Source of the DNA: Enterobacter kobei
Lineage (GTDB): Bacteria; Pseudomonadota; Gammaproteobacteria; Enterobacterales; Enterobacteriaceae
Assembly: GCF_018323985.1 (NCBI RefSeq)
Contig: NZ_AP024590.1
Coordinates: 2,976,001 to 3,040,000, forward strand
Reading direction: 5' to 3'
DNA length: 64,000 nucleotides
Both the position numbers and the translations under genes were made by a program. Positions 8,552-16,947 of the stretch are shown here, piece by piece. How positions within the stretch are numbered: the first letter of the stretch is position 1; the number at the start of each line of letters is the position of its first letter. The notes below the pieces were generated by a model. That model ran no database searches. It was not told the origin of the DNA and saw only the letters and a list, made by a program, of their open reading frames with translations.

Positions 8552-9382
8552 TCAGCCCTGCCCGTACTTTTCCAGCAGCGCTTCGGCAATCGCCAGGCTC
8601 TGCGCATCTGCCACACCGTCCCAGCGCGCCGGCCGGAAATGCATCTGGAATGCCACGATCACCCGCTTTTTCTGCGCGGGTGTCATCTCCGGTTTCACCT
8701 CATAGCCATAACGCGACAGCAAATCCAGCAGTTGCGCCGGGTCGACCGGTGTCGCGGGATCGCGTCCGTTTAAGTAAAACGCTACGCGCTTCTCGTCCGG
8801 CCATGCGCCTATCCCCTGCTGCGCCAGCGCCTGCCACGGGAATAACGGACCGGGGTCATCCTTGCGTTGAGGCGCAATGTCCGAGTGTGCCACCACATTC
8901 TGCGGAAGTATGTTGTAACTATGAATAATGTTTTTCGCCAGCGGCACCAGCGCGGCGATCTGCTGAGGTTCAAACGGCGTAAAGCGTTTGCTGCCAGCAA
9001 TCTTCTGCCAGCCGCGGTTTTCCAGCTCAATGCCAATCGAGGTGTCATTGATCCGCGTAGCCCCGCGCCAGAAGCTAACGCCCGCATGCCAGGCCAGGTC
9101 CTGCTCAGGCACCAGTTGCCAGATCCGCGGCTTGCCCTTATGCAGCGGTGGACGCGCCGGGATCAGGTAGTGCGAACTGACGTGTTTGTCAGTCAGCGTC
9201 GCCAGGGACGCGTCAAAATCGTCGGCGGTGTAGTGGATCACCAGCACCTTGATGCGCGGGTACGCTGCCTGCGCCTGATGGCGCGTATCCAGCTGATACC
9301 CGGCTTTGTCCACCACGCCTTTTTCGCTGGCGCAGCCGGTAAGCAGCAGCGCCAGCGCAATCAGTTTGAACAAGCCTTTCAT
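8552..9382 (-). CDS. amiD: N-acetylmuramoyl-L-alanine amidase, outer-membrane lipoprotein
   Basis: Zinc amidase that cleaves the bond between MurNAc (including anhydro-MurNAc) and L-alanine in peptidoglycan, anchored on the periplasmic side of the outer membrane. The lipobox LLTGC puts the lipidated cysteine at residue 17; residue 18 is alanine, so inner-membrane retention is not expected. The amidase_2 domain carries zinc ligands in VIHYTADDF and in VVAHSDIAPQRKDDPG, and GIELENRG between them. The last 80 residues form a peptidoglycan-binding helix bundle. It has 276 residues, matching E. coli AmiD. Its start overlaps the ybjQ stop by one base (TGATG), so it is translationally coupled to ybjQ. 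The 3' end converges with ybjS, only 7 bases apart. Confidence 0.96.
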   Translation of the reverse strand: MKGLFKLIALALLLTGCASEKGVVDKAGYQLDTRHQAQAAYPRIKVLVIHYTADDFDASLATLTDKHVSSHYLIPARPPLHKGKPRIWQLVPEQDLAWHAGVSFWRGATRINDTSIGIELENRGWQKIAGSKRFTPFEPQQIAALVPLAKNIIHSYNILPQNVVAHSDIAPQRKDDPGPLFPWQALAQQGIGAWPDEKRVAFYLNGRDPATPVDPAQLLDLLSRYGYEVKPEMTPAQKKRVIVAFQMHFRPARWDGVADAQSLAIAEALLEKYGQG

Positions 9383-9702
9383 CAGCGGGTTTTCACTGCC
9401 GTACCGCTGATGCTCACCATCAGCATACTGCTATCTTTGCCGACGGTTTCGTAGTCGATGTCAATGCCGACCACCGCGTCTGCACCCAGCGCTTTTGCCT
9501 GCTCTTCCAGTTCACGAAAGGCGATTTCACGGGCTTTGCGCAGCTCTTTTTCATAGGCGCCTGAGCGTCCGCCGACGATGTCGCGGATCCCGGCAAAAAA
9601 ATCGCGGAAGATATTCGCGCCGAGGATCGCCTCGCCGGTGACGACGCCGCAGTATTTCACGATCGGCTGGCCTTCGAGGGTCGGGGTGGTTGAAAATTGC
9701 AT
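9382..9702 (-). CDS. ybjQ: YbjQ family (UPF0145) protein
   Basis: Small cytoplasmic protein of 106 residues from the heavy-metal-binding-domain YbjQ family, which forms pentameric beta assemblies; the function is unknown. It begins MQFSTTPTLEGQPIVKYCG and contains the family hallmark AKALGADAVVGIDIDYETVG near residues 70-89. Within the segment EAILGANIFRDFFAGIRDIVGGRSGAYEKEL the GGRSG turn is conserved; it is quoted here only in part as positions 25-53. A ribosome site AAGGAGAAGTC precedes the start. The gene overlaps amiD by one base and is co-transcribed with it, as in E. coli. Confidence 0.95.
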   Translation of the reverse strand: MQFSTTPTLEGQPIVKYCGVVTGEAILGANIFRDFFAGIRDIVGGRSGAYEKELRKAREIAFRELEEQAKALGADAVVGIDIDYETVGKDSSMLMVSISGTAVKTR

Positions 9703-9807
9703 GTGACTTCTCCTTTTAACGTTCAGTGCCTAACGCGCGCATAATCAAACCGATACGCTATCATTGAACAGACAGTACCAATGTAGTCGGTTAATAAGGA
9801 AATCATT

Positions 9808-10323
9808 ATGCGCTACTCATTTTTATCCGTCATTGTACCCTGCGCGCTGGCGTTGAGCGCCTGTACAACGGTAACGCCCGCCTTTAAGGATATTGGCACA
9901 CGCAGCGGCCCTTGTGTTGAAGGTGGCCCCGACAGTGTGGCACAACAGTTCTACGATTTTCGCATTCAGAACCGCAGCACCGACGCCACCGCGCTGCGCC
10001 CCTATCTGAGCGACGATCTGGCGAAACTGCTGGCTGAGGCCAGCCGTGATAACAAAAATACCGCGTTCCTGCGCAGCGACCCCTTCTCCAGCCGTACCAC
10101 TCAGCCGGAGAAAGCCAGCGTCAGCAGCGCCTCAACCATCCCTAACACCGATGCCCGCAACATTCCGCTGCGCGTGACCCTCACCCAGGGCAGCCAGACG
10201 TGGCAGGATGAAGTGCTGATGATCCGTGAAGGTCAGTGCTGGGCCGTGGATGATGTGCGTTATCTGGGCGGCAATGCCCATGCCCCTGCCGGGTCGCTGC
10301 GTCAGTCTGTCGAGCACCGCTGA
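9808..10323 (+). CDS. ybjP: YbjP lipoprotein
   Basis: Predicted lipoprotein of 171 residues, the full-length counterpart of E. coli YbjP. The signal peptide ends in LALSAC with the lipidated Cys at residue 19, followed by Thr-Thr, compatible with outer-membrane sorting. The mature part contains GPCVEGGPDSVAQQFYDF and a C-terminal region DEVLMIREGQCWAVDDVRYLG that resembles small NTF2-like or DUF3828-type periplasmic domains. I know no assigned function. The ribosome site AAGGAAATC precedes ATG 9808. It is a single gene between the divergent ybjQ-amiD pair and the art operon. Confidence 0.93.
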   Translation: MRYSFLSVIVPCALALSACTTVTPAFKDIGTRSGPCVEGGPDSVAQQFYDFRIQNRSTDATALRPYLSDDLAKLLAEASRDNKNTAFLRSDPFSSRTTQPEKASVSSASTIPNTDARNIPLRVTLTQGSQTWQDEVLMIREGQCWAVDDVRYLGGNAHAPAGSLRQSVEHR

Positions 10324-10342
10324 TAAATTATGCATCATTAAC

Positions 10343-10361
10343 GGGTTAACACTGTTAACCC
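10343..10361 (+). terminator. Hairpin after ybjP
   Basis: An 8-base perfect stem, GGGTTAAC and GTTAACCC, encloses the loop ACT 20 bases past the ybjP stop. It lacks a strong T-run, so it may be a weak terminator or an mRNA 3' stabiliser. Its position suits the end of the ybjP transcript. Confidence 0.5.
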
Positions 10362-10482
10362 CCGTAAATTGTCTGGCATTCCGCAGTGAATGCCGACATT
10401 TCTACCTGCATCACACCACCGCCAGGGTTTTGTGCTAACTTTATCACTGGATGCGCTTTATATTTACCTTTTCACGCAGAAA

Positions 10483-10500
10483 TATTGCATAACTATTCTG
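10483..10500 (+). promoter_or_regulatory. Possible ARG box upstream of artP
   Basis: TATTGCATAACTATTCTG resembles the ArgR half-site pair TGAAT/ATTCA (here TGCAT and ATTCT around AACT), 45 bases upstream of artP. ArgR control of arginine transport genes is known in E. coli. The match is imperfect and the call tentative. Confidence 0.35.
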
Positions 10501-10544
10501 TGAACGTTACTATTTGCGGCCTCAATAGCTATTAGATTGCCTCG

Positions 10545-11273
10545 ATGAGTATTCAATTAAACGGCATTAACTGTTTCTACGGCGCCCATCAGGCGCTGTT
10601 CGATATCAACCTGGATTGCCCTGAGGGCGAAACGCTGGTGCTGCTTGGCCCAAGCGGTGCAGGCAAAAGCTCCCTGCTGCGCGTACTCAATCTGCTCGAG
10701 ATGCCGCGCTCCGGCACGCTCGCTATTGCAGGCAATCAGTTTGATTTTTCAAAAGCACCGTCTGACAAGGCGATCCGTAGCCTGCGTCAAAACGTCGGCA
10801 TGGTGTTCCAGCAATATAACCTGTGGCCGCACCTGACGGTGCTGCAAAACCTGATCGAAGCCCCCTGCCGCGTGCTGGGACTGAGCAAAGATCAGGCGCT
10901 GGCCCGCGCCGATAAGCTCCTTGAGCGTCTGCGGCTTAAACCCTACAGCGATCGCTTCCCGCTACACCTCTCCGGCGGTCAGCAGCAGCGCGTGGCCATT
11001 GCCCGTGCGCTGATGATGGAACCGCAGGTGCTGCTGTTTGATGAGCCGACCGCCGCGCTTGACCCGGAAATCACCGCGCAGATCGTGAGCATCATCCGTG
11101 AGCTGGCGGAAACCCACATTACCCAGGTGATCGTTACCCACGAAGTGGAAGTGGCGCGTAAGACCGCCAGCCGCGTGGTGTACATGGAAAATGGTCATAT
11201 TATCGAGCAAGGGGATGCCAGCCGCTTTGCCGCGCCGCAGACCGATGCTTTTAAACACTACTTATCTCACTGA
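10545..11273 (+). CDS. artP: Arginine ABC transporter ATP-binding protein
   Basis: Cytoplasmic ATPase of the arginine importer ArtPIQMJ. It has 242 residues, equal to E. coli ArtP. Walker A is GPSGAGKSS (near residue 35), the Q-loop lies in VFQQYNLWPHLT, the signature is LSGGQQQRVAIARAL, Walker B is VLLFDEPTAALD and the H-loop is VIVTHEVE. The leader before ATG 10545 (GATTGCCTCG) shows no convincing Shine-Dalgarno sequence, which is unusual for the first gene of an operon. artI follows after 19 bases, then artQ and artM, in the E. coli order. The operon probably ends at the terminator after artM, with artJ as a separate unit. Confidence 0.97.
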   Translation: MSIQLNGINCFYGAHQALFDINLDCPEGETLVLLGPSGAGKSSLLRVLNLLEMPRSGTLAIAGNQFDFSKAPSDKAIRSLRQNVGMVFQQYNLWPHLTVLQNLIEAPCRVLGLSKDQALARADKLLERLRLKPYSDRFPLHLSGGQQQRVAIARALMMEPQVLLFDEPTAALDPEITAQIVSIIRELAETHITQVIVTHEVEVARKTASRVVYMENGHIIEQGDASRFAAPQTDAFKHYLSH

Positions 11274-11292
11274 TCTTTTCGGGACCATGACA

Positions 11293-12024
11293 ATGAAAAA
11301 AGTACTGATTGCCGCCCTGCTCGCCAGCGTCAGCCTCTCTGCTGGTGCTGCCCAGACTATTCGTTTCGCTACCGAAGCCAGCTACCCTCCGTTTGAATCC
11401 ACAGATGCAAATAACAAGATCGTTGGCTTTGACGTCGACCTGGCAAATGCGCTGTGTAAAGAGATCGATGCGACCTGTACCTTCACCAACCAGGCCTTTG
11501 ACAGTCTGATCCCGAGCCTGAAATTCCGTCGTTTCGATGCGGTAATGGCCGGTATGGACATCACCCCGGAGCGTGAAAAACAGGTGCTGTTCACCAACGC
11601 TTACTACGACAACTCGGCGCTGTTCATTGGTCAGAAAGGTAAATTCGCCAGCATTGATGCCCTGAAAGGCAAAAAAGTCGGCGTGCAGAACGGTACCACG
11701 CACCAGAAATTTATTACGGACAAGCACCCGGAAATCACCACCGTGCCTTACGACAGCTACCAGAACGCGAAGCTGGATCTGCAAAATGGTCGTATTGATG
11801 CGGTATTCGGCGACACCGCCGTGGTAACCGAGTGGCTGAAAGCCAGTGACAAGCTGGCCGCCGTGGGCGACAAAGTGACCGATAAAGATTACTTCGGTAC
11901 CGGTCTGGGTATCGCGGTTCGTCAGGGCAACACTGAGCTCCAGCAGAAATTTAACGCTGCGCTGGATAAAGTGAAGAAAGATGGCACCTACGAGAACATC
12001 TACAACAAATGGTTCCAGAAGTAA
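11293..12024 (+). CDS. artI: Arginine ABC transporter periplasmic binding protein
   Basis: Periplasmic solute-binding protein of 243 residues (SBP family 3, amino-acid type). The signal peptide MKKVLIAALLASVSLSAGAA is cleaved near AGAA-Q. The mature protein starts with the family motif FATEASYPPFES, and GFDVDLANALC follows. GMDITPEREKQVLFT and GVQNGTTHQKF are also typical ligand-pocket segments. ATG 11293 is chosen because it gives the E. coli length and a normal signal peptide; ATG 11287 in the same frame would add only two residues. It is closely related to ArtJ in this window (about two thirds similar by eye), reflecting an old duplication. Confidence 0.96.
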   Translation: MKKVLIAALLASVSLSAGAAQTIRFATEASYPPFESTDANNKIVGFDVDLANALCKEIDATCTFTNQAFDSLIPSLKFRRFDAVMAGMDITPEREKQVLFTNAYYDNSALFIGQKGKFASIDALKGKKVGVQNGTTHQKFITDKHPEITTVPYDSYQNAKLDLQNGRIDAVFGDTAVVTEWLKASDKLAAVGDKVTDKDYFGTGLGIAVRQGNTELQQKFNAALDKVKKDGTYENIYNKWFQK

Positions 12025-12030
12025 TCCTTG

Positions 12031-12747
12031 ATGAATGACATGTTCCCTTTAGCAAGCGCCGCCGGGATGACCGTCGGCCTTGCCGTTTGTGCGCTGATCA
12101 TTGGCCTCGCGCTGGCGATGCTTTTTGCGGTATGGGAGTCCGTTAAATGGCGTCCTGTCGCATGGGCGGGATCAGCGCTGGTCACGATCCTGCGCGGCCT
12201 GCCGGAAATTCTGGTGGTGCTGTTTGTCTATTTTGGCTCATCACAGCTGCTGTTAATGTTGTCTGATGGCTTCACGCTCAATCTGGGCGTGGTGCAAATC
12301 CCGCTGCAAATGCAGATCGAAAACTTCGATGTCAGCCCGTTCCTTTGTGGCGTCATTGCGCTGTCGCTGCTCTACGCCGCCTATGCTTCGCAGACGCTGC
12401 GCGGTGCGCTGAAAGCCGTTCCGCTGGGCCAGTGGGAATCCGGCCAGGCGCTGGGCCTGTCGAAAAGCGCGATTTTCTTCCGTCTGGTGATGCCGCAGAT
12501 GTGGCGTCATGCGCTGCCGGGGCTGGGCAATCAGTGGCTGGTGCTGCTGAAGGATACGGCGCTGGTGTCGCTGATCAGCGTAAATGATTTGATGTTGCAG
12601 ACCCGCAGTATCGCCACCCGTACCCAGGAGCCTTTTACCTGGTATATCGTGGCGGCGGCCATTTATCTGGTCATCACCCTGCTCAGTCAGTACATCCTCA
12701 ACCGCATTGATCTGCGCGCGACACGTTTTGAGCGGAGAGCCGACTGA
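12031..12747 (+). CDS. artQ: Arginine ABC transporter permease
   Basis: Inner-membrane permease subunit with five hydrophobic segments and 238 residues, as in E. coli ArtQ. The cytoplasmic EAA loop is GALKAVPLGQWESGQALGLS, which docks on the ATPase ArtP. The helix motif TILRGLPEILVVLFVYFG lies near residues 52-69. ATG 12031 is chosen over the in-frame TTG at 12028. It starts 6 bases after artI, and its stop overlaps the artM start (TGATG), so the two permease subunits should be made in equal amounts by translational coupling. Confidence 0.96.
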   Translation: MNDMFPLASAAGMTVGLAVCALIIGLALAMLFAVWESVKWRPVAWAGSALVTILRGLPEILVVLFVYFGSSQLLLMLSDGFTLNLGVVQIPLQMQIENFDVSPFLCGVIALSLLYAAYASQTLRGALKAVPLGQWESGQALGLSKSAIFFRLVMPQMWRHALPGLGNQWLVLLKDTALVSLISVNDLMLQTRSIATRTQEPFTWYIVAAAIYLVITLLSQYILNRIDLRATRFERRAD

Positions 12748-13415
12748 TGCTTGAGTATTTACCTGAACTGATGAAGGGGCTGCACACCAGCCTGACGCTC
12801 ACCGTGGCGTCCATTCTGGTGGCGCTGGTGCTGGCGCTGATCTTTACCATTGTGCTGACGCTGAAAACGCCGGTGCTGGTGTGGATCGTGCGCGGTTACA
12901 TCACGCTGTTTACCGGTACACCGTTGCTGGTACAGATCTTCCTGATTTACTACGGCCCGGGTCAGTTCCCGACGCTCCAGGAATATCCGGTACTGTGGCA
13001 TCTGCTCTCTGAACCCTGGCTGTGCGCGCTGTTGGCACTGTCCCTTAACAGCGCCGCCTATACCACGCAGCTCTTTTACGGGGCGATCCGCGCTATTCCG
13101 GACGGCCAGTGGCAGTCCTGCGGTGCGCTGGGCATGAGCAAAAAAGATACGCTGGCGATCCTGCTGCCGTACGCCTTTAAACGTGCCCTCTCCTCCTATT
13201 CCAACGAAGTGGTATTAGTATTCAAAAGTACTTCGCTGGCTTACACCATTACGCTGATGGAAGTCATGGGTCATGGGCAGCTGTTGTATGGCCGGACGTA
13301 CGATGTGATGGTGTTCGGTGCGGCTGGTCTTATCTATCTGATAGTTAACGGCTTGCTCACGCTCATGATGCGTCTTATCGAGCGTCGGGCGCTGGCCTTC
13401 GAACGACGGAATTAA
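12747..13415 (+). CDS. artM: Arginine ABC transporter permease
   Basis: Second inner-membrane permease subunit (222 residues), which pairs with ArtQ to form the arginine channel. Five transmembrane segments are visible. The periplasmic-side motif GYITLFTGTPLLVQIFLIYYG and the EAA loop GAIRAIPDGQWQSCGALGMS are both characteristic of polar-amino-acid permeases. The ATG shares one base with the artQ stop. The gene ends 12 bases before a strong intrinsic terminator, which closes the artPIQM transcript and separates it from artJ. Confidence 0.96.
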   Translation: MLEYLPELMKGLHTSLTLTVASILVALVLALIFTIVLTLKTPVLVWIVRGYITLFTGTPLLVQIFLIYYGPGQFPTLQEYPVLWHLLSEPWLCALLALSLNSAAYTTQLFYGAIRAIPDGQWQSCGALGMSKKDTLAILLPYAFKRALSSYSNEVVLVFKSTSLAYTITLMEVMGHGQLLYGRTYDVMVFGAAGLIYLIVNGLLTLMMRLIERRALAFERRN

Positions 13416-13426
13416 GCACTGAAAAC

Positions 13427-13449
13427 AGGCGGGGCAACCCGCCTTTTTT
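13427..13449 (+). terminator. Intrinsic terminator after artM
   Basis: The stem AGGCGGG/CCCGCCT with a four-base GCAA loop is followed directly by a run of six Ts. It lies 12 bases past the artM stop, a textbook rho-independent terminator for artPIQM. Confidence 0.9.
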
Positions 13450-13458
13450 ACATCTGAA

Positions 13459-13497
13459 TAAATATAATTAATCATATATATTGCATATAAATTCATT
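13459..13497 (+). promoter_or_regulatory. Tandem ARG-box-like sites upstream of artJ
   Basis: Two 18-base AT-rich sites (13459-13476 and 13480-13497) are separated by 3 bases, the spacing typical of ArgR hexamer operators. The downstream site ATTGCATATAAATTCATT fits the TnTGAATwwwwATTCAnA consensus well. The upstream site fits mainly in its right half (AATCATA). They lie about 70 bases before the artJ ATG, and artJ of E. coli is known to be repressed by ArgR with arginine. Confidence 0.6.
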
Positions 13498-13565
13498 AAC
13501 TGGCATTGTTAGCCCATGCCGCAGACACGGTAAAAACAATAAGACTGACAGACAGGAGCTCCACC

Positions 13566-14297
13566 ATGAAAAAGTTAGTTCTGGCCGCTATCCTTGCCAC
13601 CTTTGCAGCCGGTGCCACTGCCGCCGACAAAATCAGCTTCGGCGTCTCCGCCACTTATCCGCCGTTTGAGTCCCTGGATGCCAGCAATCAGATTGTCGGT
13701 TTCGATTTGGATCTGGCGAAAGCGCTGTGCAAACAGATGCAGGCCGACTGCACCTTTACTAACCATGCCTTTGATAGCCTGATCCCGGCGCTGAAGTTTA
13801 AAAAATATGACGCGGTGATTTCCGGTATGGACATTACCCCGGATCGTAGCAAGCAGGTGGCCTTTACCGAGCCCTACTACGCCAACTCGGCGGTGGTGAT
13901 CGCCAAAAAAGGCGCGTTTAAGTCTTTTGAAGAGCTGAAAGGTAAACGCATCGGCATGGAAAACGGCACCACGCATCAGAAATACTTGCAGGATCAGCAT
14001 CCGGAAGTGAAAACCGTGGCCTATGACAGCTACCAGAATGCGATTATCGATCTGAAGAATGGCCGTATTGATGGCGTGTTTGGTGATACCGCGGTGGTAA
14101 ACGAGTGGCTGAAAACCAACCCGCAACTGGGTACCGCTACGCCGAAAGTGACCGACCCGCAGTACTTCGGCACCGGCCTTGGTATCGCTGTGCGCCCGGA
14201 TAACAAAGCCCTGCTGGAAAAACTCAACGCCGCGCTGAAGGCCATCAAAACCGACGGCACTTATCAGAAAATCAGCGACCAGTGGTTCCCGCAGTAA
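13566..14297 (+). CDS. artJ: Arginine-specific periplasmic binding protein
   Basis: Periplasmic L-arginine binding protein of 243 residues that feeds the ArtQMP transporter. The signal peptide MKKLVLAAILATFAAGATAA has its cleavage site near ATAA-D. The mature protein has FGVSATYPPFESL, GFDLDLAKALCKQMQ and GMENGTTHQKY. ATG 13566 has a good AGGAG site 7 bases upstream and gives the E. coli length; the in-frame ATG at 13506 would place a non-signal extension ahead of the signal peptide. It is transcribed separately from artPIQM (terminator and own ARG-box region between them). It ends facing rlmC, with a REP element between the two. Confidence 0.96.
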   Translation: MKKLVLAAILATFAAGATAADKISFGVSATYPPFESLDASNQIVGFDLDLAKALCKQMQADCTFTNHAFDSLIPALKFKKYDAVISGMDITPDRSKQVAFTEPYYANSAVVIAKKGAFKSFEELKGKRIGMENGTTHQKYLQDQHPEVKTVAYDSYQNAIIDLKNGRIDGVFGDTAVVNEWLKTNPQLGTATPKVTDPQYFGTGLGIAVRPDNKALLEKLNAALKAIKTDGTYQKISDQWFPQ

Positions 14298-14307
14298 TAC
14301 GCCCTTC

Positions 14308-14384
14308 CCGCCCGGCGGCGCGTCGCTTGCCGGGCCTACAGAGACGCCTTCACGCAGGCCGGATAAGCGTCAGCGCCATCCGGC
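14308..14384. repeat. REP pair between artJ and rlmC
   Basis: Two inverted REP units, the first with the core GCCCGGCGGCGCGTCGCTTG and the second around AGGCCGGATAAGCG...CATCCGGC. They fill the convergent gap between artJ and rlmC. Confidence 0.88.
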
Positions 14385-14385
14385 A

Positions 14386-15513
14386 TTAATCGCGAACTAA
14401 CAACGTCAACACTTCGTAATGCGCGGTATGCGGGAACATATCAAACAGCTGCACGCGACTAATGCGGTACCCCGGCAATTCGCGCAGGTCTTTCGCCATA
14501 CTCTGGGCATTACAGCTGGAATAAATGATAAATTGCGGTGCCATGCGGCTCAGATAATCACACAGCGGCTTGCCGATACCGCGACGCGGCGGGTTGACCA
14601 GCACCAGTTCCGGCACTTCCCCCTGGGCGGTGGCGAAACGCGTAGAATCCAGCGCCTGAAACTGTATGTTTTGCAGCCCCAGCATCTGCGCCGATTCTCT
14701 GGCACAGGCAATGGCTTCCGGGGCGATCTCAATACCGGTGAGCTTCATCTGCGGCGTCGCGCAATGCAGCCCGAAACCGCCGACACCGCAAAACAGATCC
14801 CACATATGCGTCACCGGCAGCGCCCGCACCCAGTCACGCGCCGTGGCGTACAGGTGGCTGGCAACCTGCGGGTTGGTCTGAAAAAAGCTCTGTGGGCGGA
14901 TCCACAGCGGCACCGCGTTGAAGTTCTCTGCCAGCGCCTGCTGCCCGGTGAGATAAATCTCCTGCTCCCCTTCCATGATCGCCATATGCACCGGCTGAAT
15001 GTTCGCAGTGATCACCTTTAACTGCGGCAGTTGCGCCTGTAACTCCGGCAATGCTGCACGCAGCTGCGCCAGTTTGGCGTCGGAGCGCAGTACAAAACGC
15101 AGCATCATGCCGCCGTCCTGCTGGCTTTCGGTGAGTAACAGGTATTTGAGTTCGCCACGTTTACGCGCCACGTTGTAGGGCGTCAGCCCCGCGCGGGCGA
15201 TAAAGGGTTTCAGCGCCGCAAAGACCGGGTAAAACGAGGCGGGATAGAGCGGACAGTCAGTAAGATCTTCCGGCGTGCCGTCGCGATGCAGCATGCCGAG
15301 CAGCGGTTTTTCGACGCTGCCGCTGACCACCATTTTCGCCTTGTTGCGAAAGCCCTGCTCCGGTCCGCTCACCGGTGCGCACCACTCGGCGACAGGCATT
15401 CCCTCCAGCAAGGTGCGGAGATCGGCCATTTTGGCATCGAGCTGTCGGGCGACGGGCTGTTCGATCCACTGACAGGACCGGCAACGACCAGCGTCATAGA
15501 GTGCGCACTGCAT
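14386..15513 (-). CDS. rlmC: 23S rRNA (uracil-747-C5)-methyltransferase
   Basis: RumB/RlmC methylates U747 of 23S rRNA with SAM. It has 375 residues, the E. coli length. The N-terminus MQCALYDAGRCRSCQW holds cysteines of the [4Fe-4S] cluster. The SAM site is DLFCGVGGFGLHC (near residues 240-252), followed by VLVNPPRRGIG and the catalytic-cysteine motif YSSCNAQSMAKD near residue 333. It stands alone on the minus strand and faces artJ. The REP pair lies directly after its stop. Confidence 0.97.
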   Translation of the reverse strand: MQCALYDAGRCRSCQWIEQPVARQLDAKMADLRTLLEGMPVAEWCAPVSGPEQGFRNKAKMVVSGSVEKPLLGMLHRDGTPEDLTDCPLYPASFYPVFAALKPFIARAGLTPYNVARKRGELKYLLLTESQQDGGMMLRFVLRSDAKLAQLRAALPELQAQLPQLKVITANIQPVHMAIMEGEQEIYLTGQQALAENFNAVPLWIRPQSFFQTNPQVASHLYATARDWVRALPVTHMWDLFCGVGGFGLHCATPQMKLTGIEIAPEAIACARESAQMLGLQNIQFQALDSTRFATAQGEVPELVLVNPPRRGIGKPLCDYLSRMAPQFIIYSSCNAQSMAKDLRELPGYRISRVQLFDMFPHTAHYEVLTLLVRD

Positions 15514-15555
15514 GATGAAAACCTTAATTTTTGCGGGGCGGGGATTGTACCACCG

Positions 15556-16020
15556 TTAACGCAGATGGAAAAAGCGTCGGCTGGACGAGGGCACAAACAG
15601 CAGAAAAAGGATCAGCAAATCAGGCAGTTTTTGCATGAATAGCGAGTGCAGGATCTCGCGTTTTGATTCGCCAGCGATACTGAAAAGCTCCGGATAACCG
15701 TAGCCCAGCGAGGCCGCCCATAAATAGCCGGTCGCCACGATCTGTGACCCAAGATAGAGCCAGCGCGCCCAGTTGCGTCCTTTGCCCATGGAAAATGCAC
15801 AGTAAAATTCGACAAACAGCAGCACCAGACTGCCGAGAAAAATCAGCGTCAGATCCCAGGTCTGCGCGCTGCGGCGGACAAAGTCCACCACGCCGCGAAC
15901 ACCCAGCAGGTCGAAGAGCATGATCAGATCAACGCAGCGCGTGGTAATGATGGCGATAGCCGCCACCTGTACCAGCGTCGGAACGTTGAGCCGGGCATGC
16001 ATCCCTGGTCTTTTTCTCAT
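15556..16020 (-). CDS. ybjO: YbjO inner-membrane protein
   Basis: Inner-membrane protein of about 154 residues from the DUF2593 family, similar along its length to E. coli YbjO (HARLNVP near the start; AASLGYGYPELFSI and LLFVPSSSRRFF near the end). Four hydrophobic segments are visible. The ATG at 16020 (MRKRPGMHARLNV) is preferred to 16074: the longer reading has no family counterpart at its N-terminus, and a GGA site lies 5 bases ahead of 16020. The function is unknown. It follows the potFGHI operon on the same strand after an 81-base gap, so read-through from pot is possible. Confidence 0.88.
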   Translation of the reverse strand: MRKRPGMHARLNVPTLVQVAAIAIITTRCVDLIMLFDLLGVRGVVDFVRRSAQTWDLTLIFLGSLVLLFVEFYCAFSMGKGRNWARWLYLGSQIVATGYLWAASLGYGYPELFSIAGESKREILHSLFMQKLPDLLILFLLFVPSSSRRFFHLR

Positions 16021-16101
16021 TAAATCCAATGCGTTATCTTCCCTGCGAAAAAAATGCCGCGACAAGCGCGGCATTGCGATCTTAACGAGATTTTAGTGCC
16101 A

Positions 16102-16947
16102 TCAGCCGCGTCTTGCACGCTGGATGTCACGCACCCGCTGCTTTTCTGCGCGCGCCATAATATACCAGGCGATAAAACCAACAATTCCCACCACGCCAAG
16201 GATGATCGACGCCAGGGCGTTGATTTCCGGGTTCACCCCCATACGCACACTGGAGAACACCAGCATCGGCAACGTGGTGGCACCCGGCCCGGAAACAAAA
16301 CTGGCGATCACCAGATCGTCGAGCGAAAGCGTAAACGCCAGCAGCCAGCCAGAGATAATCGCCGGCATAATCATCGGCAGCGTAATGATAAAGAATACTT
16401 TCAGCGGCGTCGCACCCAGATCCATCGCCGCTTCTTCAATAGACCGGTCCAGTTCGCGTAAGCGCGCCGAGATCACCACCGCCACATAAGCGGTACAGAA
16501 AGTGACGTGCGCAAGCCAGATGGTCAGCATTCCGCGATCCGCAGGCCAGCCAATGGCATGGGCCAGCGCAACAAACAGCAGCAGCAGCGACAGACCGGTG
16601 ATCACATCCGGCATAACCAGCGGCGCGGTGATCATAAAAGCAAAGCCGTTGGAGCCTCGAAAACGCCCGAAACGCACCATCACCACCGCCGCGATAGTCC
16701 CGAGGAAGACCGCCATTGTGGCGGCACAGGCGGCAATCGTCAGGCTTAGCCCCACGGCGCTCATCATGGCATCGTCACGGAACAACTCACCGTACCAGCG
16801 GGTCGACCAGCCTGCCCACACTGTCACCAGCTTCGAGCTGTTGAAGGAGTACACCACCAGCATCAGCATCGGCGCATACAGGAAGGTGAAGCTTAGCACG
16901 AGGATCAGAATACGCCACGGCGAGCGCACTACCGGTAAGTTGTTCAT
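16102..16947 (-). CDS. potI: Putrescine ABC transporter permease
   Basis: Inner-membrane permease of the putrescine importer PotFGHI, 281 residues. It has six hydrophobic segments and an EAA loop, EEAAMDLGATPLKVFFIITLP. The first segment, VLSFTFLYAPMLMLVVYSFNSSK, is typical of the spermidine/putrescine PotC/PotI branch. Its start overlaps the potH end by 4 bases (ATGA), indicating translational coupling. It is the last gene of the operon. Confidence 0.97.
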   Translation of the reverse strand: MNNLPVVRSPWRILILVLSFTFLYAPMLMLVVYSFNSSKLVTVWAGWSTRWYGELFRDDAMMSAVGLSLTIAACAATMAVFLGTIAAVVMVRFGRFRGSNGFAFMITAPLVMPDVITGLSLLLLFVALAHAIGWPADRGMLTIWLAHVTFCTAYVAVVISARLRELDRSIEEAAMDLGATPLKVFFIITLPMIMPAIISGWLLAFTLSLDDLVIASFVSGPGATTLPMLVFSSVRMGVNPEINALASIILGVVGIVGFIAWYIMARAEKQRVRDIQRARRG

